The notes beneath the pieces are model-generated. The model was not told the DNA's origin and did not search any database. It saw nothing but the letters and a program-made list of their open reading frames with translations. The translations under genes were made by a program, and so were the position numbers. Below are positions 1-5,354 of a stretch of DNA of 5,354 nucleotides, piece after piece. Origin of the DNA: Campylobacterales bacterium (GTDB taxonomy: Bacteria; Campylobacterota; Campylobacteria; Campylobacterales; JAADDG01); the NCBI GenBank assembly GCA_027009865.1, contig JALVCR010000126.1, positions 1 to 5,354 on the forward strand, given 5' to 3'. Within the stretch, counting starts at the first letter, position 1. Every line of letters begins with the position of its first letter.

Positions 1-1518
1 CTCTCCTGGATATTGAACTTTCTCTTCTATCTCTTTTGCTATCTCTTTTGCCAAAAGAACCGCTTCATCATCGTTTATCAGTCTTGCGTTTGCTATAACC
101 CTGATTTCTCTTCCGGCATTAATAGCATAAGCTTGTTTTACTCCCTCTTTGCTCTTTGCAATCTCCTCTATCTCCTGGACTCTTTTTAGGAAGCTTTCCA
201 AAACCTCTCTTCTTGCTCCGGGTCTTGCCGCTGAGAGAGTATCGGCAGCGCACACAGCCGCAGCTTCAACGCTTTTTGGCTCTTCATGTCCGTGATGGGC
301 ATAAATTGCATTGATAACTACCGGATGCTCTTTGTATCTTCTGCATATATCGGCTCCCAAATCGACATGGCTTCCGGCAAACTCATGCGTTAAAGCCTTT
401 CCTATATCATGAAGAAGCCCGGCTCTTTTTGCAAGCATCTCATCTCCTCCCGTTTCTGCGGCTATAATGGAGGCAAGGTGAGCTACTTCAAGGGAGTGCC
501 CCAAAGCGTTTTGGCCGTAGCTTGCTCTAAATTTAAGTTTTCCTATCAGTTTAATGATTTCTGGGTGGATGTTGGTCAATCCCAAATCCATAACTATCTC
601 TTCTCCCTCTTCGATAAGTTTTGTTTCAAACTCATCTTTTACTTTTTCATAAATAGCCTCTATTCTTGCGGGTTGAATTCTTCCATCTTCTATTAAAAGC
701 TCTATTACCCTTTTTGCTATCGCTCTTCTATATAAATTGAAACTACTTAAAATAATAACGTTTGGAGTATCGTCTATTATGATATCGACTCCCAAAAGCA
801 TCTCCAAAGTTTTTATATTTCTTCCCTCTTTTCCGATAATCCTTCCCTTTAATTCATCGCTTTGAAGATTTACTACATTTATTAATCTCTCGGCCGCAAA
901 CTCTCCTGCGTATCTTGTGGTAGCCTGGGCTATTACATAATTTGCTCTCTTTTTAGCCTCTCTTTTTGCCTCTTCCTCATATTTTCTTACTATATGGGCT
1001 ATCTCTCCTCTTGCTTTTTGCTCGGTCTCTTTTAAGATTATCTCTCTTGCTTCCTCTTTAGTAAGGCCGGCCGCTCTTTCTAAAACTTTCAAAGACTCTT
1101 CAAGCTTTTTTTCATGCTCTTTTTTAAGCTCCTGCACCTCTTCTTGAAGGGCTGCTATCTTTTCTCTCTCTTTTTTTAGCTCGTCTTTCTCTTTTGTGAT
1201 GTTTTGAAGCTCCTCTTTGAAAAGAGCGTTTAGTTTTTCATCCTTTTTTTCAAGTTCTTCAAGCTTTTTTTCATACTCTTTGTTTAAAGCAAGAAGTTTC
1301 TCTTCATATTTTCTCTCAGCTTCAGATTCTATCTCTTTGCTTTTTAGCTTGGCATTTTGCAAAAGTATATTGGCTTCGTTTTCTATCGCCTTTGCCTTTG
1401 CTTTTGCCTGAGCTATGAAAATATCGTAATTTGCCTGTTGAATCTTTTTTGCGATAAGAAATCCCACAGCGCCGCCCGCTGCGGCCACTATACCTCCGAA
1501 GGCTATCTCTATCAACAT
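1..1518 (-). CDS. rny: Ribonuclease Y, 3' end cut by window edge
   Basis: RNase Y is a membrane-anchored endoribonuclease that starts mRNA decay. Reading leftward from ATG at 1518, 506 codons run without a stop to base 1. Visible in order: an N-terminal Gly/Ala-rich membrane segment (about residues 3-20, ending AKK); a long Lys/Glu/Ala coiled coil (about 22-190); a KH domain with GRIIGKEGRNIK at 225-236; and an HD domain with LLHDIGKA, whose metal-binding His-Asp pair is residues 370-371. The last readable residues, EKVQYPGE, match the family's near-terminal YPGQ block, so from family length (about 517-520) only some 15-20 residues are missing. The start is supported by AAGG seven bases upstream, inside the last codons of the folate gene; the 4-base gap between the two genes implies one transcript. 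The frame is intact throughout. Identification is firm from the KH and HD motifs and the architecture. Confidence 0.97.
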   Translation of the reverse strand, partial: MLIEIAFGGIVAAAGGAVGFLIAKKIQQANYDIFIAQAKAKAKAIENEANILLQNAKLKSKEIESEAERKYEEKLLALNKEYEKKLEELEKKDEKLNALFKEELQNITKEKDELKKEREKIAALQEEVQELKKEHEKKLEESLKVLERAAGLTKEEAREIILKETEQKARGEIAHIVRKYEEEAKREAKKRANYVIAQATTRYAGEFAAERLINVVNLQSDELKGRIIGKEGRNIKTLEMLLGVDIIIDDTPNVIILSSFNLYRRAIAKRVIELLIEDGRIQPARIEAIYEKVKDEFETKLIEEGEEIVMDLGLTNIHPEIIKLIGKLKFRASYGQNALGHSLEVAHLASIIAAETGGDEMLAKRAGLLHDIGKALTHEFAGSHVDLGADICRRYKEHPVVINAIYAHHGHEEPKSVEAAAVCAADTLSAARPGARREVLESFLKRVQEIEEIAKSKEGVKQAYAINAGREIRVIANARLINDDEAVLLAKEIAKEIEEKVQYPGE

Positions 1519-1522
1519 CTTT

Positions 1523-2098
1523 TTACCTTTTTATTTTTATAAATTTTTCGGGGGTTATATAATAATTTGCTTTTATGTCATGCAAATCGCAGATTCTCTT
1601 TTTTGTAAAGCATTTTTTTATTTGAACGAAAGCGATTTTGGGTTTGTATGACAAAGATGAAAAAAATCTGTCATACATTCCTTTGCCAAACCCAATACGC
1701 CTATAATCCCCGTCAACCCCCAGCACAGGCACTATAGCAAGATCTATTTTAGTTTCTTTGGAAAATGAGTTTGGCGGTTCTTTTATTTGAAATTTTTTTT
1801 GCCGTAAGGGCAACCTATATTTTACTATTTTGAAACTGACACCTTCCATAAACGGAACGAACAGGTTATATTTTTTTCTATTTTTATTTATAAAAGAAAC
1901 GATGTTGGGTTCATTTTTTAAAGGGATATAAATTAAAATATTTTTAGGTTTCTCTATTTTTAAAAGTTTCTCAAGATATTTTATTATTTGTTTATCTTTT
2001 TGAATCTTTGCATTTTTTGAAGCATTTTCTAAAACTTCTTTGCAGTATTGTCTAAAAATTTTTTTATTTAAATTCTCGTATTCTTTTTTTTGATTCAA
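1523..2098 (-). CDS. 5-formyltetrahydrofolate cyclo-ligase family protein (TTG start)
   Basis: This family converts 5-formyl-THF to 5,10-methenyl-THF with ATP, returning a storage or inhibitory folate to the cytosolic one-carbon pool. The 191-residue length is normal. The signature lies at residues 123-146: VPVLGVDGD, then RRIGFGKGMYDRFF, the Gly-rich ATP/folate loop. Also visible are IPLKNEP (58-64) in the expected substrate-binding region, KEPP (106-109), and LHDIKANYYITPE (172-184), matching the family's C-terminal HD...T block. The start is TTG: no ATG or GTG lies between it and the upstream in-frame TAA, AAGG sits six bases before it, and the N-terminal KKIFRQYCKEVL fits the family's first helix. 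The gene is first in the leftward pair with rny. About 36 of 191 residues are lysine, so the protein is strongly basic and visibly more AT-rich than ftsY or radA. The enzyme family is clear; true activity is inferred. Names used for this family include ygfA and fau. Confidence 0.92.
   Translation of the reverse strand: MNQKKEYENLNKKIFRQYCKEVLENASKNAKIQKDKQIIKYLEKLLKIEKPKNILIYIPLKNEPNIVSFINKNRKKYNLFVPFMEGVSFKIVKYRLPLRQKKFQIKEPPNSFSKETKIDLAIVPVLGVDGDYRRIGFGKGMYDRFFSSLSYKPKIAFVQIKKCFTKKRICDLHDIKANYYITPEKFIKIKR
1526..1529 (-). promoter_or_regulatory. Ribosome binding site of rny
   Basis: AAGG read leftward, seven bases before the rny ATG at 1518. It overlaps the final Arg codon of the upstream folate gene, so ribosomes finishing that gene release essentially on the rny start signal. 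This suggests coupled translation. Confidence 0.65.
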
Positions 2099-2104
2099 TT
2101 TAAG

Positions 2105-2110
2105 CCTTTT
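2105..2110 (-). promoter_or_regulatory. Ribosome binding site of the folate cyclo-ligase gene
   Basis: Read leftward this is AAAAGG, followed by CTTAAA and the TTG start. The six-base spacing is ideal, and it is the main support for choosing the uncommon TTG codon, since no ATG or GTG exists between it and the upstream in-frame stop. Confidence 0.7.
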
Positions 2111-2144
2111 TTTAGTAATATAAGATTATGTGAAATTTTATCAT

Positions 2145-2148
2145 AAGG
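2145..2148 (+). promoter_or_regulatory. Ribosome binding site of the thioredoxin-like lipoprotein gene
   Basis: AAGG is followed by CTGGAG and ATG at 2155, a six-base spacing. It mirrors the site of the divergent gene: both strands carry AAGGCT at the same distance from their start codons. A second purine tract, GGAG, abuts the ATG but is too close to serve. Confidence 0.7.
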
Positions 2149-2154
2149 CTGGAG

Positions 2155-2724
2155 ATGAGAATAAAATTTATTGTAGTAATGGTGGCTATTTTAGCTATTT
2201 TTAGCGGATGCGAATCTAAAAAAGGAGAGAGTATCCAAAAAGAGAGTGTAACTAAAAATAGCGTAAAAGAGGAGCCTTCTAATATAGAGGTTAAATTAAG
2301 AGATGTAAATGGTAAGGAAATAGTTTTAAAACAAGTAAATAATGGTTTTAAGATGGAGGGAGCGGATGGAAAGATTTTGGTAGTTAGTTTTTTTGCTACT
2401 TGGTGTCCTCCTTGCAAAGCTGAGATTCCTCATCTTGTCAATTTACAAAACAAATTTAAAGACAAAATTGTAATTTTGGGAGTTTTGCTTGAAGATAATA
2501 AGCCTATTGAAGAAGTTAAAAATTTTATAAAATATCATAATATAAACTATATAGTTTCAGTTTCTGAGGAGAATTTTAAATTAGCTTCTCTAATAGGCGG
2601 AGTTAAAAGCATTCCTTTGCTTATCATTTATGATAAGGATGGAAACTATGTAACTCACTATTTGGGAGCTGTTCCAGAAGAGATGATGGAGGCCGATTTA
2701 AGAAGGGTGATTGAGAAACAATGA
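2155..2724 (+). CDS. TlpA/ResA-like thioredoxin-fold lipoprotein
   Basis: This is a membrane-tethered periplasmic thiol-disulfide oxidoreductase of the TlpA/ResA/DsbE type. It has 189 residues. An N-terminal hydrophobic segment (about 5-18) ends in FSGC, with Cys19 the likely lipidated residue; the -3 position is Phe rather than the usual Leu, so the lipobox is slightly off consensus. A charged, Ser/Lys/Glu-rich linker (20-42) follows, then the thioredoxin fold: VVSFFATWCPPC with catalytic Cys84 and Cys87, and the cis-proline loop SIPLLIIYDKDG with Pro154. WCPPC is typical of the TlpA/thioredoxin-like group. Members often reduce apocytochrome c or other periplasmic disulfides, but no partner is visible here, so the substrate is unknown. 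It is first in the rightward operon and overlaps ftsY by ATGA. The corresponding C. jejuni gene, from memory, is Cj1207c. Fold and location are well supported; the physiological role is not. Confidence 0.92.
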   Translation: MRIKFIVVMVAILAIFSGCESKKGESIQKESVTKNSVKEEPSNIEVKLRDVNGKEIVLKQVNNGFKMEGADGKILVVSFFATWCPPCKAEIPHLVNLQNKFKDKIVILGVLLEDNKPIEEVKNFIKYHNINYIVSVSEENFKLASLIGGVKSIPLLIIYDKDGNYVTHYLGAVPEEMMEADLRRVIEKQ

Positions 2725-3611
2725 TTGGATTTATTAAAAAAGGGCTTGCAAAAACTTTAGGAGTTATTAAAGAGAGTGCTCCTAAAGGCAGAAAATATGT
2801 AACAAAAGATGAGCTTGAGGAGATTTTGCTTGAGGCAGATGTCTCATATGAAACAGTTGAAGGGATCTTATATTATCTTCCTCCTTCCGAGAAAGTAAAA
2901 AGAGAAGATTTAAGAAGAGTTTTATTGGGATATTTTGTAGAACTTCCCAAAAAATTTGAAGATAGAATAGAAGATAAGCCTTTTGTGGAGCTTATTATAG
3001 GAGTAAACGGAGCCGGTAAAACCACAACGATAGCAAAACTTGCAAATATCTATAAAAAGAGGGGTTTTAGCGTAATGCTTGCAGCCGCCGATACTTTTAG
3101 AGCCGCGGCGATAGAGCAGCTTAGAAGGTGGGCGGATAGATTAAATGTTCCAATAGTTTATACGAAACAGGGACACGACTCTTCAGCGGTAGCTTATGAT
3201 GCCATAGTATCGGCTACGGCAAAAAGGATAGATAGAGTTTTGATAGATACGGCGGGAAGACTTTATAATCAAGCAAATTTGGCAAACGAGCTTAGAAAGA
3301 TAGTTAGAATTTGCAGCAAAGCAAAAGAGGGCGCTCCCCATAGAAAAATTTTGATTTTAGACGGAACGCAGGGAAACAGCGCTATCAATCAGGCGATAGC
3401 TTTTAATGAAATAGTGGGGATTGACGGCCTAATTATTACAAAGCTTGACGGAACTGCCAAAGGAGGGGCTCTTTTTAGCATAGCCCACCAATTAAAAAAG
3501 CCAATTTTATATGTTGGAGTAGGGGAGAGGGAGAATGATTTAGTGGTTTTTGATAAAGAGGAGTTTGTAGATTCCATTTTGGATTCTATCTATGAAGTGC
3601 AAAGCAAGTAA
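2721..3611 (+). CDS. ftsY: Signal recognition particle receptor FtsY
   Basis: FtsY is the SRP receptor GTPase; it docks SRP-ribosome complexes at the inner membrane so that membrane proteins are inserted during translation. It has 296 residues. The short basic/hydrophobic N terminus (MIGFIKKGLAKTLGVIKES) is the probable lipid-binding helix. The N domain (about 20-85) is followed by the G domain: G1 GVNGAGKTTT (94-103), DTFRAAAIEQL (124-134), DTAGR (176-180), TKLDGTAKGG (240-249) and GVGE (266-269), then DLVVF (273-277). The long acidic A domain of E. coli FtsY is absent, as in many bacteria. The usual DATTGQNA loop reads DGTQGNSA (214-221). Translation is probably coupled: ATG overlaps the upstream TGA, and the only Shine-Dalgarno-like tract (AAGGG, 2703-2707) is 13 bases away. 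It is distinguished from Ffh by the lack of an M domain and by the FtsY-type sequence. Confidence 0.98.
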   Translation: MIGFIKKGLAKTLGVIKESAPKGRKYVTKDELEEILLEADVSYETVEGILYYLPPSEKVKREDLRRVLLGYFVELPKKFEDRIEDKPFVELIIGVNGAGKTTTIAKLANIYKKRGFSVMLAAADTFRAAAIEQLRRWADRLNVPIVYTKQGHDSSAVAYDAIVSATAKRIDRVLIDTAGRLYNQANLANELRKIVRICSKAKEGAPHRKILILDGTQGNSAINQAIAFNEIVGIDGLIITKLDGTAKGGALFSIAHQLKKPILYVGVGERENDLVVFDKEEFVDSILDSIYEVQSK

Positions 3612-4948
3612 TGGCTAAAAAGAAAAAGAGTATTTTTGAGTGTCAAGCCTGCGGATATCAAAGCTCTAAATGGCTTGGCAAATGCCCAAATTGCGGAAGT
3701 TGGGATGAATTTATAGAAATTAGGGAAGATATTTCTCGCACTCACACTCTCTCCTTAAAAAGGGATGTAAAGCCTATAACAAAAATAGAAGAAGAAAAAA
3801 TCGAGAGATTTTCAACTTTTGACAGAGAGCTTGATTTGGTTTTGGGAGGGGGAGTGGTTCCCGGCTCTTTGGTTTTGATAGGAGGGAGTCCCGGAGTTGG
3901 AAAATCTACTCTTTTACTTAAAATAGCCGGCAATCTTGCAAAACATAATAAAAAAGTTTTATATGTAAGCGGCGAAGAGTCAATGGGGCAGATAAAAATA
4001 AGAGCCAACAGACTTAAAGCCAATGAAGAGAACCTCTTTTTGATGACAGAAATAAAACTTCAAACCATTTTAGAAGAGTTGAAAGAAAACTCTTATGATG
4101 TTTTGATAATCGACTCGATTCAGACTCTATATTCGGAGAATTTAACTTCTGCTCCAGGAAGCGTCTCTCAAGTTAGAGAGATTACTTTTGAGCTTATGAG
4201 ATGGGGAAAAGAGAGCAAAACCGCTATTTTCATAATAGGGCATATAACCAAAGAGGGCTCAATTGCGGGTCCCAGAATTTTAGAACATATGGTTGATACG
4301 GTTTTATATTTTGAAGGCGATTCAAGCAGAGAGCTTAGAATGCTTAGGGGATTTAAAAACCGTTTTGGCTCTACAAGCGAGATTGGAATTTTTGAGATGA
4401 CAAGAGAGGGACTTGTCAGCGCCAAAGATGTCTCTAAAAAATTTTTTAATAGAAAAAACAGAGGAGCCGGTTCTGCAATAACCGTTACAATGGAGGGAAG
4501 CAGACCTCTTGTTTTGGAGGTTCAAGCTTTAGTTAGCGAAAGCGGATACCCCTCTCCAAAAAGAAGCGCAACAGGATATGAGCTAAACAGACTTACTATG
4601 CTTTTGGCTTTGCTTGAGAAAAAACTTGATCTCCCTTTCAATCAATATGATGTTTTTGTAAATATTTCAGGAGGTATCAAGATAACCGAGCCGGCTGCCG
4701 ATTTAGCTGTAATAGCCGCTATTTTGAGCAGTTTTAGAAACAGACCTTTAAGCACCGATACCGTTTTTATAGGAGAGGTTAGTTTAATAGGAGATATAAG
4801 GGAAGTTTTCAGTCTTGACCAGCGCCTAAAAGAGGCGGCGGCTCAAAATTTTCATAAAGCTGTTGTTCCCAAAGCTCCTATTAGCGAAATTAAAGGTATT
4901 AAATGCTACGGTGTAGAAGAGGTTTCCAAACTGCTTGAGTGGATGTAA
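3611..4948 (+). CDS. radA: DNA repair protein RadA
   Basis: RadA (also called Sms) is a RecA-like, DnaB-like helicase that drives branch migration during homologous recombination in the cytosol. It has 445 residues, near the family's 450-460. Visible in order: a zinc finger with Cys11, Cys14, Cys25 and Cys28 (CQACG...CPNCG); Walker A GGSPGVGKST (91-100) in the RecA-like ATPase; Walker B VLIIDSIQT (164-172); the RadA-specific KNRFG motif (249-253); and a C-terminal Lon-protease-like domain with NISGGIKITEPAADLA (351-366) and FIGEVSLIGDIR (387-398). All key residues are present, so it should be active. Its ATG shares one base with the ftsY stop (TAATG), and no good Shine-Dalgarno sequence precedes it, so reinitiation after ftsY is likely. 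Zinc finger, KNRFG and Lon-like domain together exclude RecA and DnaB. Confidence 0.98.
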   Translation: MAKKKKSIFECQACGYQSSKWLGKCPNCGSWDEFIEIREDISRTHTLSLKRDVKPITKIEEEKIERFSTFDRELDLVLGGGVVPGSLVLIGGSPGVGKSTLLLKIAGNLAKHNKKVLYVSGEESMGQIKIRANRLKANEENLFLMTEIKLQTILEELKENSYDVLIIDSIQTLYSENLTSAPGSVSQVREITFELMRWGKESKTAIFIIGHITKEGSIAGPRILEHMVDTVLYFEGDSSRELRMLRGFKNRFGSTSEIGIFEMTREGLVSAKDVSKKFFNRKNRGAGSAITVTMEGSRPLVLEVQALVSESGYPSPKRSATGYELNRLTMLLALLEKKLDLPFNQYDVFVNISGGIKITEPAADLAVIAAILSSFRNRPLSTDTVFIGEVSLIGDIREVFSLDQRLKEAAAQNFHKAVVPKAPISEIKGIKCYGVEEVSKLLEWM

Positions 4949-4958
4949 AAATTGTTTT

Positions 4959-4966
4959 AAAGGAAG
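4959..4966 (+). promoter_or_regulatory. Ribosome binding site deciding the start of the 92-residue gene
   Basis: AAAGGAAG is the strongest Shine-Dalgarno match in the window; its AAGGA core ends seven bases before ATG at 4972. It favours that ATG over the in-frame GTG at 4939, which lies inside radA. Unlike ftsY and radA, this gene appears able to recruit ribosomes independently. Confidence 0.75.
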
Positions 4967-4971
4967 AAAAA

Positions 4972-5250
4972 ATGAGTAAAACTCCAGATATAAAAGCTTA
5001 CCATGAAGAAGAGGAGAGATATTCAAGACTTGTTTTGGAGTATTTTTCTACAAAAGAGAGAAAACAAATTTGCGATAAGATAGCCGAGGCTATAGAAAAG
5101 TTTGATATGGTTCCATATACAATAGTAACTCCCAAAGATTCAAAAAGCGGGGAGTATTGTTTGGAGTTTCATGATGATTATGATAGAAAAAGCGGAGATT
5201 TTTTCGAGTATATATTAAAATCTTTAAATATCAAAGAGTGTGAGGCTTAG
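4972..5250 (+). CDS. Small conserved-looking protein of unknown function (92 aa)
   Basis: I do not recognise this family. The product has 92 residues, is rich in charged residues, and has no signal peptide or membrane segment, so it is probably cytosolic. By eye it has a helical first half with an acidic patch (HEEEERYSRLVLEYF, 11-25, through about 45), then two likely strands (VPYTIVTP 47-54 and EYCLEF 61-66) joined by a KDSKSG turn, an acidic HDDYD stretch (67-71), and a closing helix (about 76-86). Cys34, Cys63 and Cys90 are spread out and form no metal motif. The ATG at 4972 is chosen over GTG at 4939 because of the strong ribosome binding site. It lies 23 bases after radA and 5 bases before the next gene, so it is in the same transcript. 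Codon use resembles its neighbours. That it is a real gene is well supported; its function is unknown. Confidence 0.85.
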   Translation: MSKTPDIKAYHEEEERYSRLVLEYFSTKERKQICDKIAEAIEKFDMVPYTIVTPKDSKSGEYCLEFHDDYDRKSGDFFEYILKSLNIKECEA

Positions 5251-5255
5251 AGGAT

Positions 5256-5354
5256 ATGAGAGTATTTTTAATTTTTTTGCCTCTTTTGCTCTTTGGCGGA
5301 GAAGTTAAGTGCAATAAATGCGAACTGAATAAAAATCAAATGAAATGCGAATAT
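5256..5354 (+). CDS. Secreted cysteine-containing protein, N-terminal part only
   Basis: Only the first 33 codons are in the window, with the frame open to the edge. The start MRVFLIFLPLLLFGG is a short, strongly hydrophobic signal peptide with one positive charge; cleavage is likely around Gly14/Gly15. The exported part begins EVKCNKCELNKNQMKCEY, with Cys19 and Cys22 as a CxxC pair and Cys31 nine residues on. Cys19 is not preceded by a lipobox, so this is probably a soluble periplasmic or secreted protein rather than a lipoprotein. AGAGG lies only two bases before the ATG, an unusually short spacing, and the gene begins five bases after the previous stop, which suggests coupling. The cysteines could bind a metal or heme-like cofactor or form disulfides, but the canonical CxxCH heme motif is not seen. 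The family is not recognised. Confidence 0.7.
   Translation, partial: MRVFLIFLPLLLFGGEVKCNKCELNKNQMKCEY

Larger units (their letters stand above)
2099..2154. promoter_or_regulatory. Divergent intergenic promoter region
   Basis: These 56 bases are the only noncoding space between the leftward folate/rny pair and the rightward lipoprotein-ftsY-radA operon, so promoters for both should lie here or just inside the flanking genes. Possible -10 elements are TATAAG at 2119-2124 (rightward, giving a leader of about 24 bases) and CATAAT read leftward from 2130 to 2125 (leader of about 20 bases). Neither has a clear -35, which is usual for Campylobacterota sigma-70 promoters. The two candidates lie next to each other, so the two directions could compete. 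That a promoter region exists is a strong inference from layout; the exact boxes are guesses in AT-rich DNA. Confidence 0.5.

Noticed and set aside
409..696. Rightward open frame of 95 codons
   Set aside because: It is antisense to the HD and KH-HD linker region of rny, whose conserved protein sequence accounts for this DNA; no family resemblance is seen.
960..1350. Repeated CTCTTTT-like pyrimidine runs that resemble a simple repeat
   Set aside because: They are irregular in spacing and fully explained by Lys/Glu/Arg codons of the RNase Y coiled coil on the opposite strand.
1217..1411. Rightward open frame rich in Ser and Phe
   Set aside because: It lies opposite the Lys/Glu-rich coiled coil of rny; the composition is what the complement of AAA/GAA/GAG codons gives.
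1357..1542. Rightward open frame of 61 codons
   Set aside because: It is antisense to the rny N terminus and the rny start region, with no plausible protein features.
2112..2417. Leftward open frame of 101 codons across the divergent spacer
   Set aside because: It is antisense to the lipoprotein gene, including its signal peptide and WCPPC region; the rightward reading has clear domains.
3742..4525. Several leftward open frames opposite radA
   Set aside because: They are antisense to the conserved Walker and KNRFG regions of radA and have no independent support.
4939..4971. GTG at 4939 as start of the small gene, giving 103 residues
   Set aside because: It would overlap radA by 10 bases and lacks a suitable ribosome binding site, while ATG at 4972 has AAAGGAAG at ideal spacing.
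4826..5026. Leftward open frame of 66 codons spanning the radA end
   Set aside because: It is antisense to the radA C terminus and the next gene's start; no ribosome binding or family evidence was seen.

Overview
The window is a compact, AT-rich stretch of chromosomal housekeeping genes, with no sign of mobile DNA, CRISPR or RNA genes. The proteins and gene order (RNase Y, 5-formyltetrahydrofolate cyclo-ligase, thioredoxin-like lipoprotein, FtsY, RadA) match, from memory, the block Cj1209 to Cj1205 of Campylobacter jejuni. The source is therefore most likely a member of the Campylobacterota (Epsilonproteobacteria). Heavy use of AGA, AAA and ATA codons, a short FtsY without an acidic A domain, and tight overlapping genes agree with this. 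A genus cannot be named from the sequence alone.

Layout. A leftward operon occupies roughly 1-2098. 5-Formyltetrahydrofolate cyclo-ligase (TTG start at 2098) is followed after 4 bases by rny (ATG at 1518). The rny gene runs off the left edge and lacks only about its last 15 to 20 codons. A 56-bp divergent spacer (2099-2154) must carry the promoters in both directions. A rightward operon then starts at 2155: a TlpA/ResA-like thioredoxin lipoprotein, ftsY (ATGA overlap), radA (TAATG overlap), a 92-residue protein of unknown function (own strong Shine-Dalgarno sequence, 23-bp gap), and the first 33 codons of a small secreted cysteine-containing protein cut by the right edge. No terminator is visible in either direction, so both transcripts probably continue beyond the window.

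How the genes relate. The leftward pair joins folate one-carbon metabolism to mRNA turnover. The rightward set joins extracytoplasmic thiol chemistry, co-translational membrane targeting (SRP receptor) and recombinational repair. These jobs are not one pathway; the grouping looks like an old conserved housekeeping cluster. The least explained part is the 3' end (4972-5354), where an unknown cytosolic-looking protein precedes an exported protein with a CxxC motif. I see no convincing new system here; the findings are modest and graded accordingly.
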